From contig NZ_CP017080.1 of NCBI RefSeq assembly GCF_001645685.2, positions 982,001 to 1,046,000 of the forward strand: 64,000 nucleotides of DNA, read 5' to 3'. Of the stretch, positions 57,330 to 64,000 are shown piece by piece; the first letter of the stretch is position 1; every line of letters starts with the position of its first letter. Made by a program: the position numbers and the translations under genes. The notes beneath the pieces are model-generated. The model worked only from the letters and a program-made list of their open reading frames with translations. It ran no database searches and was not told the DNA's origin. Origin of the DNA: Peribacillus muralis (GTDB lineage Bacteria; Bacillota; Bacilli; Bacillales; DSM-1321).

Positions 57330-57558
57330 AACGGTTCCCCCTAAAAATTCAGCATCCATTTCCAAGTTCATGAACTAATGATAACAAAAATACCTCTCGC
57401 ATTGTACATGAAATCATGATAATCATTACGTATGAATGCATATAGGCGACCATTAAATAAAATAGGAAGGCAAAAGTAAAAATAAATACTTTTTGCCTAA
57501 AGAAAATGACATTAGAACCCGTATCAAAAGCAAACGTGTCATCTTGCAATAGTATTAT

Positions 57559-58032
57559 GTGAATCGACTTCATGAAATGGGGGAGTTGACAGGCCTTCTG
57601 TTTGAACAGGGAATTGGGTATGCATCAGAATATGCCTATAAGATACTGAAAGAAAAACGGTTCAGAGCCGGATCATCCTGGGAAAAGGCGATTTCAGCTC
57701 ATGGTATTTCTAATGGTGTATTTGTTGCCGCGACAAAGCGGGTGGGTCAAGAAAAGGACATGAATTTTTACGGTGGGTCATTCATTAGCGAGTCATTTGG
57801 GAATATCTTGGCTTCACTTGATGATGAGGAAGGTAACATTGTACAGGATATTAATTTGAAAGATATAGAAAGAACGAGAAATATACGCAATTTTTCAGAG
57901 ACAGCCGTGTCGACACCTACGCCCTATATTACAAAAAGAAATCCTCCCAACCCCATCACTCAAAAGCAAGAACCTAAAAGTCAAACACACTTAATAGTTC
58001 TAAGGAATCAGGTCGGTATTGCACCCGCTTAG
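57559..58032 (+). pseudogene. Fragment of a carbon-nitrogen hydrolase gene
   Basis: A 157-codon frame whose middle (residues about 40-118) is the C-terminal part of a nitrilase/N-carbamoylputrescine amidase: WEKAISAHGISNGVFVAATK, RVGQEKDMNFYGGSFISESF, GNILASLDDEEG and a DLKDIERTRNIRNF end. The catalytic Glu, Lys and Cys regions are absent. The first 35 and last 40 residues are not nitrilase-like. No ribosome site. A decayed remnant. Confidence 0.7.
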
Positions 58033-58052
58033 TCCTTTTAATTTAGCTTGAG

Positions 58053-58081
58053 GTACAGATCAAGCATCTGTGCTTTTTTTA
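58053..58081 (+). terminator. Intrinsic terminator after the nitrilase remnant
   Basis: GTACAGAT pairs with ATCTGTGC (one G-U), loop CAAGC, then eight T. Confidence 0.85.
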
Positions 58082-58155
58082 TAAGGTGTGGTTAGCCAAG
58101 GACAATGTTGGAAATACTATAAGAATGATATTTAAGTGAATTTTCAGAAAAGTAA

Positions 58156-58211
58156 TTGACGCAAAAACATAGTTGTTATATATTATTGATAATTATAAAA
58201 GTTGTTATATA
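58156..58211 (+). promoter_or_regulatory. Promoter with a 12-bp direct repeat
   Basis: TTGACG (58156-58161) and TATATT (58179-58184) are 17 bp apart, a good sigma-A promoter. AGTTGTTATATA occurs at 58171-58182 and again at 58200-58211, 29 bp apart, one copy overlapping the -10. This is a candidate operator. Confidence 0.55.
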
Positions 58212-58231
58212 ACAGAAGAGGAGGAGTCAAA

Positions 58232-58372
58232 ATGTTGAATATCCAGGATAAAGCTTATGAAAGTTATGTAAAGGTTTGTGAAAGGTATGAAATCGAATCG
58301 ATAAACTTCGACCACTTCATCAAAAATTTAACTAAAGATCAGTTGGATGAATTCAGCAAATTAGCCGTTTAA
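58232..58372 (+). CDS. 46-residue small protein, unknown function
   Basis: Starts ATG 58232 after GAGGAGGAG (58218-58226). Product: MLNIQDKAYESYVKVCERYE, then IESINFDHFIKNLTKDQLDE and FSKLAV. Acidic, helical, no cysteine pair or membrane segment. Strong promoter, strong ribosome site and own terminator make it very likely real. Family not recognised. Confidence 0.75.
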   Translation: MLNIQDKAYESYVKVCERYEIESINFDHFIKNLTKDQLDEFSKLAV

Positions 58373-58433
58373 ATGAAAGGACGCGATTGCAAAAGATGGA
58401 CCTCCCGGTTGATGTAGATGTAGAAGCCAGTTA

Positions 58434-58470
58434 AAACCCCACCAGTTGCTGTCTAGACGAGGTGGGGTTT
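58434..58470 (+). terminator. Terminator of the 46-residue protein gene
   Basis: AAACCCCACC pairs with GGTGGGGTTT around a 17-base loop. Confidence 0.7.
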
Positions 58471-58670
58471 CATTATGTGTTATAAGGAGCTAATTTTTGG
58501 ATAACCGGCAGTATCCTTGTAAATTGATAGCGTAAATTATCATTCACCATTACATCACGAGTAAGAGAGAAGATGTGAATTGAATTTTATTGGTTAGAAC
58601 ATTAAATTCAGAATTTTCTTGAAACATAAACGTGCACGTGTTAAAATTCTTTTCAGGTAAGAATATTAAA

Positions 58671-58696
58671 GAAACAAAGTTCCTTAATAAGCAACG
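58671..58696 (+). promoter_or_regulatory. Cluster element, copy A
   Basis: GAAACA-AA-GTTCCTTAAT followed by AAGCAACG. The core GTTCCTTAATAAGCAAC (58679-58695) is palindromic (GTTnCTTA-n-TAAGnAAC). TATTAA at 58664-58669 lies just before it. Confidence 0.65.
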
Positions 58697-59130
58697 TTGG
58701 CGAGTGGAGAGGGCTGCAGCAAATCTACCTAGGAAAAAAATTTACGGGAATTGGTAAAACTAAGCGATTCCATATTTAAAAGCAAAAAAATTTCCTCTAT
58801 ATATCATCCGTGCAACCAGTCACATTCTTATTAAAACGAATAACTAAGGTGTTTTTTTAAAACGTCGCATTCTTACCTATTATCTGCTTCAAAACATCAA
58901 GAATAAGGATAATGATTATTTTGCATAATGATATATTCCATAATATTTTCTCGGAATTTTTTTTGAGAATATAAGGGAACGGTGTTGCTTGTTGAGAAAC
59001 CCTATGAATCTATTTAGGAAGGGGGGGACATAATTTAAAAGCGTTTCATTTATATCAACTCAGCTTAACAGCAATTTAAGAGTTATGTCACATGTAAATA
59101 TGCTGATGATTAGTTTTTTAATGGTAAAAT

Positions 59131-59144
59131 TGTAAGCGCTTTAT
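59131..59144 (+). promoter_or_regulatory. cre-like catabolite control site
   Basis: TGTAAGCGCTTTAT matches TGWNANCGNTNNCA at 12 of 14 positions. It lies 67 bases before the MFS start, near TAAAAT (59125), so CcpA could repress the transporter when glucose is present. Confidence 0.5.
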
Positions 59145-59210
59145 ATGTGATGAGTGGTAATGTCCAGTGCATGTGGCCTTAAAATGAAATCAATCGGGGG
59201 GTTTATGATA

Positions 59211-60515
59211 ATGAATAAACAACTGCAGATGAATAAGAAAGGTAAATGGAAAGTTCGTTATACAGTCTTATTTGTATTATGGCTATGTTGGCTGTTTTCT
59301 TTCCTTGATCGAATGGTTATAACTATTGCATTGCCTTTTATTGGTGAAGATCTAAATCTAACGGCGACAGCTCAAGGGTTACTGTTAAGTATTTTCTTTG
59401 CAGGTTATGCACTGTTCCAAATACCGGGCGGGATGTTATCGGATAAATATGGCTTTCGTCGTGTGATGAGCATTGCGATTGTCTGGTGGTCCATTTTTAC
59501 ATCATTGACTGGCTTAATATTTTCTTATCCACTTATGTTAATCGTCCGATTCGTATTCGGCTTAGGGGAGGCCTGTTTACCAGGTGCGGCTTACAAAGGA
59601 ATAGCTAATTACTTTCCCAGTAAGCAACGCGGGACTGCCACAGGAATTCAATCAACAGTTAATACGTTAGGACCCGCTCTGGCTGCTATTGCTGCGGCAG
59701 CAATCATTGCGGCATTTGGATGGCGAACAGTGTTTATCGTGATGGGTATTCCAGGTATTATTATCGGTCTGTATATCTGGTTTAATTTCAAAGATAATCC
59801 GAAAGATCATCCTAAAATGACGAGAGAAGAGCTTGCAGAATTAGAAGAAGACAGTGAGATAGAAAAATCGGACGAAGAAAAGAAATCCGGAGTCTCCTTC
59901 AAGGAGCTATTAAGAAAACCTATTTTATGGCAAATGGCGCTAATTTGGTTCTTCTTTGATATTACTTTCTGGGGATTTACTTCTTGGCTTCCATCTTATC
60001 TCATAAACGTAAGGGGACTTTCTTTAATGAATACTGGCATCTTCAGTGCCTTACCGTTTCTAGTTGGTACAGTCTCGATTATTTTTGGTGGATACTTGTC
60101 AGATAAGGTAAAAGGAAAAAGAAAATGGGTGTTTATTCCTAATGCTGTAATTGGCGGGTTAGCTTTATTATTGATGCTTCAAGCATCTTCCACGGCAATG
60201 GTCATCACGTATCAATGTGTTGCAGCATTCTTCATGTTCTTGGCACAAGGAGCATTCTGGGGCCTGGTTGTTGACACACTTCCCGCGCAAATAATGGCTG
60301 CAGGCTCATCCACTGTTAATTGTTTTGGATCGATTGCAGGCTTCATCGCCCCTTTTTTAATGGGATATATGATTGAACGGAGCGGTGGTTCTTACAATTC
60401 ATCTTTCATATTAATGGTAGCAGCAATAATAATCGCAGCAATTATTGCCCTAACGATTAACAATAATATCAAAAAAGAAAATTCATTGAACTCAGAAACG
60501 ATAGTAGAAGCTTAA
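59211..60515 (+). CDS. MFS transporter, anion:cation symporter type
   Basis: 434 residues, 12 membrane segments. FLDRMVITIALPFIGEDL at TM1 and GMLSDKYGFRRVMSIAIVWW (motif A) are typical of the ACS group that carries hexuronates, glucarate, phthalate and other organic acids. The next gene encodes an aldolase, so a sugar acid is a reasonable guess. ATG 59211 follows GGGGGG at 59196-59201 by 9 bases. A cre-like site and copy A of the cluster element lie upstream. Confidence 0.87.
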   Translation: MNKQLQMNKKGKWKVRYTVLFVLWLCWLFSFLDRMVITIALPFIGEDLNLTATAQGLLLSIFFAGYALFQIPGGMLSDKYGFRRVMSIAIVWWSIFTSLTGLIFSYPLMLIVRFVFGLGEACLPGAAYKGIANYFPSKQRGTATGIQSTVNTLGPALAAIAAAAIIAAFGWRTVFIVMGIPGIIIGLYIWFNFKDNPKDHPKMTREELAELEEDSEIEKSDEEKKSGVSFKELLRKPILWQMALIWFFFDITFWGFTSWLPSYLINVRGLSLMNTGIFSALPFLVGTVSIIFGGYLSDKVKGKRKWVFIPNAVIGGLALLLMLQASSTAMVITYQCVAAFFMFLAQGAFWGLVVDTLPAQIMAAGSSTVNCFGSIAGFIAPFLMGYMIERSGGSYNSSFILMVAAIIIAAIIALTINNNIKKENSLNSETIVEA

Positions 60516-60622
60516 TTCATTATTTTCATGAAAACCCTCGTGCTAGACATATATTTTTCGAATATTGGGTAACAAAGAGGGGGTGAAGTATTGTAATTTT
60601 CAGAAAAGTGATTAAAATAAAA

Positions 60623-60648
60623 GAAACATCGTTGCTTATTAGGTAACG
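60623..60648 (+). promoter_or_regulatory. Cluster element, copy B
   Basis: GAAACATCGTTGCTTATTAG followed by GTAACG. It lies 45 bases before the aldolase ATG. TTGTAA (60591) and TAAAAT (60613) with 16-bp spacing form a possible promoter directly upstream. Confidence 0.65.
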
Positions 60649-60692
60649 AATGGGGATGACAAACGAAATCATTTAAAAGGGAGTTTGAATGA

Positions 60693-61610
60693 ATGAAAGT
60701 GGATTTAAAACCAAGCAATGTTAGTTCATTATCAAAGGTACTTGCAGTAGCTACGCAAAATCAATTTGCTGTCGGGGCGTTTACTCCTAGAGCTACAAAG
60801 ATGATAACTCCTATACTTAGAGCGGCCCAAGAAAAGAAGTCGGCAATTATTGTTCAAACTTCAGAGAGGGAGCAGGAACGGTATGGAATTAACTTAGCCG
60901 AGTTTAGCCGAGAGTTTTATCGTGTGATCCAAGAGGAGAATATTAAGATCCCTGCCGTGTTACATTTAGATCATACGAAGGATTTCAATGTAATTGCCGA
61001 AGCCATCGAAGTTGGTTTTACATCCGTAATGATTGATGCATCAGAGCAACCATTCAAGAAAAATATTGAGATAACCAAAAAGGTTGTCAACTATGCACAT
61101 TCAAGAGGCGTATCTGTTGAAGCTGAATTAGGTAAGATAGGGACAACCGATTTTATAGAAACCGATGTTGATGAAGAGCTATTTACAGAGCCTGAAGAAG
61201 CAAAACGGTTTGTTGAAGAAACGGGCATTGATGCATTGGCGGTTTCTGTCGGAACTTCACATGGAGTTTATCTTGTTAAAAATCCAAAAATTGATATTGA
61301 ACGTTTAATGGAAATTCGTGCATGGACTTCTGTACCTTTAGTGTTACATGGCGGTTCAGGCACTCCTTCTGAGATGATCAGGAATGCAATTCAAATTCCC
61401 GATGGGGGGATCAGTAAAGTGAACATTGCAACAGATTTAGAGCATGTGATGATAAAAACCCTTAATCGAGAAACTTATGTTACAGAAAAAGAGTGGTCGG
61501 AACTACCAGCTGAAACAATAGCCTTAGTCCAAAACGCAGTTAAGAACGTGGTAAAAGAAAAAATTGAAAACTTTCTAATAAGCAGCGATAGCGCCTCTTA
61601 CTATATTTAA
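60693..61610 (+). CDS. Class II (zinc) aldolase family protein
   Basis: 305 residues of the FbaA/GatY/KbaY family. HLDHTKDF carries the catalytic Asp and a zinc His, VEAELGKIG the conserved Glu, VGTSHGVYL a zinc His, LHGGSGTPSEM another, and KVNIATDLE the phosphate site. It would split a ketose phosphate or similar product of the imported substrate into DHAP and an aldehyde. Sugar specificity is unclear and the sequence departs from standard FbaA. AAAAGGGAG precedes the ATG. Element copy B is at its promoter. Confidence 0.85.
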   Translation: MKVDLKPSNVSSLSKVLAVATQNQFAVGAFTPRATKMITPILRAAQEKKSAIIVQTSEREQERYGINLAEFSREFYRVIQEENIKIPAVLHLDHTKDFNVIAEAIEVGFTSVMIDASEQPFKKNIEITKKVVNYAHSRGVSVEAELGKIGTTDFIETDVDEELFTEPEEAKRFVEETGIDALAVSVGTSHGVYLVKNPKIDIERLMEIRAWTSVPLVLHGGSGTPSEMIRNAIQIPDGGISKVNIATDLEHVMIKTLNRETYVTEKEWSELPAETIALVQNAVKNVVKEKIENFLISSDSASYYI

Positions 61611-61757
61611 GAAGGAATATCATACTAACTTTGTACTATACCCTTTTTAAAAATTCACATAAGGTGAACCCTGTAACCACATAATAGATGGCTATGCTCA
61701 TAACCTTTAAGAAAATGTTTTTGGAAGAATTGCTAAGGAAATAGGAGGAAAAATAAT

Positions 61758-62288
61758 ATGTCCATAGAAAGATCTAGTATAGTAACCTTTGCTGGTAATC
61801 CAGTTACGTTGATTGGGAGTGAAATTCGTGTTGGTGAGAATGCGCCAAATTTTGAAGTATTAGCAAATGATCTCACAAAGGTTACTCTTGAAGATTCAAA
61901 AGGGAAAGTCCGCATCATTTCATGTGTTCCCTCTCTTGATACAGGAGTATGTGATGCACAAACACGGGAATTTAACCAAATGGCTAGCAATCTAGGAAAT
62001 GATGTAGAAGTGTTAACTATTAGTGTAGATCTTCCGTTTGCGCAAAAAAGATGGTGTGGAGCCGCAGGTATAGAACAGGCCCAAACCCTTTCAGATCATT
62101 TTAAGATGTCATTTGGCACAGCATATGGCACATATATAAAGGAACATCGCTTAGAATGCCGAGCAGTATTCGTTGTAGATGAAAAAGATGTCGTACAGTA
62201 TGCTGAATACGTTCCTGAAATCACGGAACATCCGAACTATGAAGCAGCCATGGAAGCCGTTAAATCAGTAAAAAAAGTTAAAAATTGA
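61758..62288 (+). CDS. tpx: Thiol peroxidase (Tpx, atypical 2-Cys peroxiredoxin)
   Basis: 176 residues. VPSLDTGVCDAQTREFN contains the peroxidatic Cys with the Thr three residues before it, and RWCGAAGIEQAQTLSDH the resolving Cys. FAGNPVTLIG-x-EIRVGENAP is the Tpx N-terminus. Reduces peroxides with thioredoxin. AGGAGG precedes the ATG. It sits 148 bases after the aldolase in the same direction with no terminator between, so it may be read through. A peroxidase suggests the imported substrate or its breakdown makes peroxide or reactive aldehyde. Confidence 0.9.
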   Translation: MSIERSSIVTFAGNPVTLIGSEIRVGENAPNFEVLANDLTKVTLEDSKGKVRIISCVPSLDTGVCDAQTREFNQMASNLGNDVEVLTISVDLPFAQKRWCGAAGIEQAQTLSDHFKMSFGTAYGTYIKEHRLECRAVFVVDEKDVVQYAEYVPEITEHPNYEAAMEAVKSVKKVKN

Positions 62289-62608
62289 TATAAGTTAGCA
62301 ATATACATTATGTTTAAAGGACGTATATCATTTTTCATCACTCATAAGAAGGAAAGTGTTTATTTGATTAAAATCTTTTTTTCTCATAGAAAGGCTGTCC
62401 ACAAAAGGTCAGCCTCTTCTACTAATGGTTTTATATCGGCTGAGGTGTAAGCATTGAGAGAAAAAAATCATTAGTAGCTTAAAGGGATAGAGTTAAAGTT
62501 GATGTTATTGAAAAGGAGTGGATAATATTCTGAATATTTATATTTTTTGTTGAGTAACCAAGGTAGCGGTGATAGTATAAAAATGTGAAGAATTCATTTA
62601 ATAATGAG

Positions 62609-62706
62609 ATTGTATACTTCACGCATATGATGAAACATTGTTGCTTATTAAAGGACAAAAATGAGGGCTATACTTTGAATTTTTTTTACCCAGTATTGTA
62701 TACAAT
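62609..62706 (+). promoter_or_regulatory. GTATAC sites, candidate GntR operators
   Basis: ATTGTATACAAT at 62695-62706 is a perfect 12-bp palindrome 41 bases before the GntR start; ATTGTATACTTC at 62609-62620 is a second, half-matching copy. FadR/FCD-type GntR regulators bind GT-N-AC-like palindromes, so autoregulation is likely. Confidence 0.5.
62632..62657 (+). promoter_or_regulatory. Cluster element, copy C
   Basis: GAAACATTGTTGCTTATTAA followed by AGGACA. TATGAT at 62626-62631 abuts it. The right half is less palindromic than in copies A and B. Confidence 0.6.
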
Positions 62707-62746
62707 GCGGCATTCAATTTTGAATTCCTGATTGAGAGGGGCATGA

Positions 62747-63415
62747 ATGTTGAATAGTTTAGAAATGGATATCCATAAAAAAATCAAGCAGGCTATCATC
62801 CAGCAGAAGCTTCGGCCAAATATGCAACTGATAGAAAAGGATCTTGCTGAATCGTTTGGTGTAAGCCGTACCCCTGTTCGAACTGTTCTGCGAAGATTGG
62901 AATACGAAAAATTAGTGAAAATTAAAGAGCATAAAGGTACCTTTGTCTCTTGTTCAACAATTGAAGAAGCAAAAGAAGTGTTCGAAATGAGGAGAATTTT
63001 AGAAGGAGAGGCAGTGCGAAGAGCATGCAGACTCTTTATTGAGGAACAATTACAAGAGCTAGAGACTCTGGTTGAAGAAGAGCTACAAATTAATGAGAGC
63101 CCGGATTTTTATGAATCTTTGAAAATATCCGGGGATTTTCATTTGAAAATAGCTGAAATTGCGGGAAACTCCTATTTTTATCAATATCTAGAAGATTTAA
63201 TTTCCTTAACTTATGTGATTATAGCAATCTATGGAAGAGGTGAAATGGAAACATGTGGTTCTCACGATCATATGCAAATCTTTAATGCCATTAAGCAAAG
63301 GGATGGCGATCTTGCAGAACGCTTATCACTCAATCACCTTAGTGAAATAGAGTCTAATCTTCATTTCAATGAGGAATTACAGTTCTCGCCTTCATTGACA
63401 GATATCTTTCAATGA
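62747..63415 (+). CDS. GntR-family regulator with FCD ligand domain
   Basis: 222 residues: winged HTH (about 5-70, MQLIEKDLAESFGVSRTPVR, then TVLRRLEYEKLV) and an all-helical FCD effector domain (about 78-210, EVFEMRRILEGEAVRRA, FHLKIAEIAGNSYF, HDHMQIFNAIKQRDGDLAERLSLNHL) whose Asp/His residues usually hold a metal and an organic acid. It lies among the MFS, aldolase and permease genes and is the obvious candidate to control them. GAGAGGGG precedes the ATG. Confidence 0.9.
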   Translation: MLNSLEMDIHKKIKQAIIQQKLRPNMQLIEKDLAESFGVSRTPVRTVLRRLEYEKLVKIKEHKGTFVSCSTIEEAKEVFEMRRILEGEAVRRACRLFIEEQLQELETLVEEELQINESPDFYESLKISGDFHLKIAEIAGNSYFYQYLEDLISLTYVIIAIYGRGEMETCGSHDHMQIFNAIKQRDGDLAERLSLNHLSEIESNLHFNEELQFSPSLTDIFQ

Positions 63416-63423
63416 TTCCGAGT

Positions 63424-63437
63424 TGAAAGCGCTTACT
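63424..63437 (+). promoter_or_regulatory. cre-like catabolite control site
   Basis: TGAAAGCGCTTACT matches TGWNANCGNTNNCA at 13 of 14 positions, 9 bases after the GntR stop and upstream of the NCS1 permease promoter region. Confidence 0.55.
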
Positions 63438-63449
63438 GACAGGATCTTT

Positions 63450-63473
63450 AAGGAGGTGATACAGTCCATGTAA
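63450..63473 (+). other. Perfect Shine-Dalgarno followed by a start-stop codon pair
   Basis: AAGGAGGTGAT (63450-63460) is a full match to the 16S tail, and 7 bases on comes ATG then TAA (63468-63473). No longer frame begins here. A second short frame (15 codons, ATG 63574 with GGAGG) follows at 63574-63621. Both lie before the permease gene. Confidence 0.45.
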
Positions 63474-63511
63474 TGTATTTGCCTTGTTATTTTTTTTTTT
63501 GATAATTCAAA

Positions 63512-63537
63512 GAAACTATGTTGCTTAATGCGCGACT
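63512..63537 (+). promoter_or_regulatory. Cluster element, copy D
   Basis: GAAACTATGTTGCTTAATGC followed by GCGACT. GATAAT at 63501-63506 is a likely -10 just before it. It lies 216 bases before the NCS1 permease ATG. Confidence 0.6.
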
Positions 63538-63752
63538 AATCTGGAGTGTAACACAATAAATGGTGGAGGATCGATGGGAAGCAGTACATTGAACAAAACA
63601 AGGTCGCATTTTTTTCTATAGGAAAAACAGAAGAGAACACTGAAAAGGAAGATTGGATCTTATCATAGCCTCGGTAAACATCAAAGACCTAACTTGTTAA
63701 CCATTGCAAATATCGGAAATGCGAAAAACAACAAAAAGGGGTTGGATGTATC

Positions 63753-64000
63753 ATGTCTACAAATATAAATAGTTACGTTTCAGAAGAAACGCAAATTCAA
63801 CATGATACGGGTGTGGATGAATCACTTAATCCGAAAACAGAGGATGGTAGGACGGTAAGACCGTTAGACTATATTTTCATGTGGGTTGGAGACGGTGTCA
63901 ATCTTGGTAACATGACACTAGGAGCTAGTATAATTGTAGCGGGAATAGCTACCTTGAACATCTTTCAGACATTTGCCGCCGCTATCATGGCAATTGGTAT
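63753..64000 (+). CDS. NCS1 family permease (partial, runs off the end)
   Basis: The first 82 codons are in the window. After a polar N-terminus, GRTVRPLDYIFMWVGDGVNL followed by GNMTLGASIIVAG is the start of a nucleobase:cation symporter-1 (cytosine, purine, allantoin, hydantoin) permease: the P-x-DY-x-F-x-W-x-G motif and TM1. AAAAAGGGG lies 11 bases before ATG 63753. Last visible member of the cluster; element copy D and a cre-like site precede it. Confidence 0.8.
   Translation, partial: MSTNINSYVSEETQIQHDTGVDESLNPKTEDGRTVRPLDYIFMWVGDGVNLGNMTLGASIIVAGIATLNIFQTFAAAIMAIG

Larger units (their letters stand above)
58471..59210. other. Upstream region of the metabolic cluster
   Basis: No gene is seen in these 740 bases. 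They hold copy A of the cluster element (58671-58696) and a cre-like site (59131-59144). AT-rich, with poly-T near 58850. Confidence 0.5.
62289..62746. other. Intergenic region before the GntR gene
   Basis: No gene. AGGCTG-T-CC (62392) and GG-T-CAGCCT (62407) make a modest hairpin that may end tpx. It also holds element copy C and two GTATAC sites, described separately. Confidence 0.45.

Noticed and set aside
58671..63537. ECF sigma factor promoters (GAAAC ... CGTA) as explanation of the four-copy element.
   Set aside because: GAAAC to the CG-like end is 19 bp rather than 16-17, the CG is absent in two copies, and the middle GTTGCTTA is what is conserved.

Overview
The window reads as chromosome of a low-GC, spore-forming Bacillaceae bacterium. 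Signs are strong AGGAGG-type ribosome sites, frequent TTG and GTG starts, a forespore-type glcU-gdh pair, spoVR behind a sigma-E-like promoter, and a gene order that (from memory) follows the Bacillus subtilis yhcT-yhcU-yhcX-pgcA-yhdA-yhdB-yhdC-spoVR neighbourhood. Peribacillus or a close relative is the best guess; this is inference, not a search result. I see no rRNA, tRNA, CRISPR array, prophage or intact insertion sequence.

Layout. 0-8.5 kb: glucose uptake and glucose dehydrogenase, a secreted repeat protein, an FMN reductase, a signal peptidase I, and a PAS-AAA+ sigma-54 activator divergent from a 2-keto-acid decarboxylase. 8.5-10.1 kb holds no supportable gene. 10-13.5 kb: deacetylase, DedA and lipid-type glycosyltransferase, then a DNA glycosylase. 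13.6-21.7 kb: a DHA2 efflux pump, proC, a D-lactate/glycolate-type oxidase, a 370-bp tandem repeat array, and ald, ecsC-like and adeR-like genes. 21.9-25.2 kb: a DUF47-pit phosphate transport operon and a second pit copy. 25.5-29 kb: aldo/keto reductase, a YeaQ-type membrane protein and a berberine-bridge-type oxidase.

29-43 kb is the conserved yhc/yhd/spoVR core. It carries a decayed disulfide pair (bdbC remnant plus a thioredoxin-like protein without its cysteines) and a decaying rpiR-M20-GNAT unit. 43.5-57.3 kb: a Fur-box-controlled MFS exporter, a SurA-like lipoprotein, a PAS/HD-GYP phosphodiesterase, a TerD-type gene broken by two frameshifts, a sensor kinase/regulator/VTT operon, a frameshifted membrane gene, arsB and a chromate transporter pair. 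57.5-64 kb: a nitrilase remnant, a 46-residue small protein, and an accessory metabolic cluster (MFS symporter, class II aldolase, thiol peroxidase, GntR regulator, NCS1 permease running off the end).

The most interesting points are a conserved 26-bp element repeated four times, same orientation, through the last cluster (58.7, 60.6, 62.6 and 63.5 kb); two cre-like sites in that cluster; loss of both cysteines in the thioredoxin-like protein beside a bdbC fragment; the 42-bp repeat array at 17.8-18.2 kb; a three-copy dispersed terminator hairpin; and several well-formed operator/promoter combinations (Fur, TGAC-N6-GTCA, PhoP-like, sigma-54).

Gene decay is common for one window: rpiR (two stops), GNAT (truncated), the TerD-type gene (two frameshifts), bdbC (fragment), nitrilase (fragment) and a membrane gene (one frameshift at a poly-A run). 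Some could be assembly errors; the contexts are given so this can be judged.
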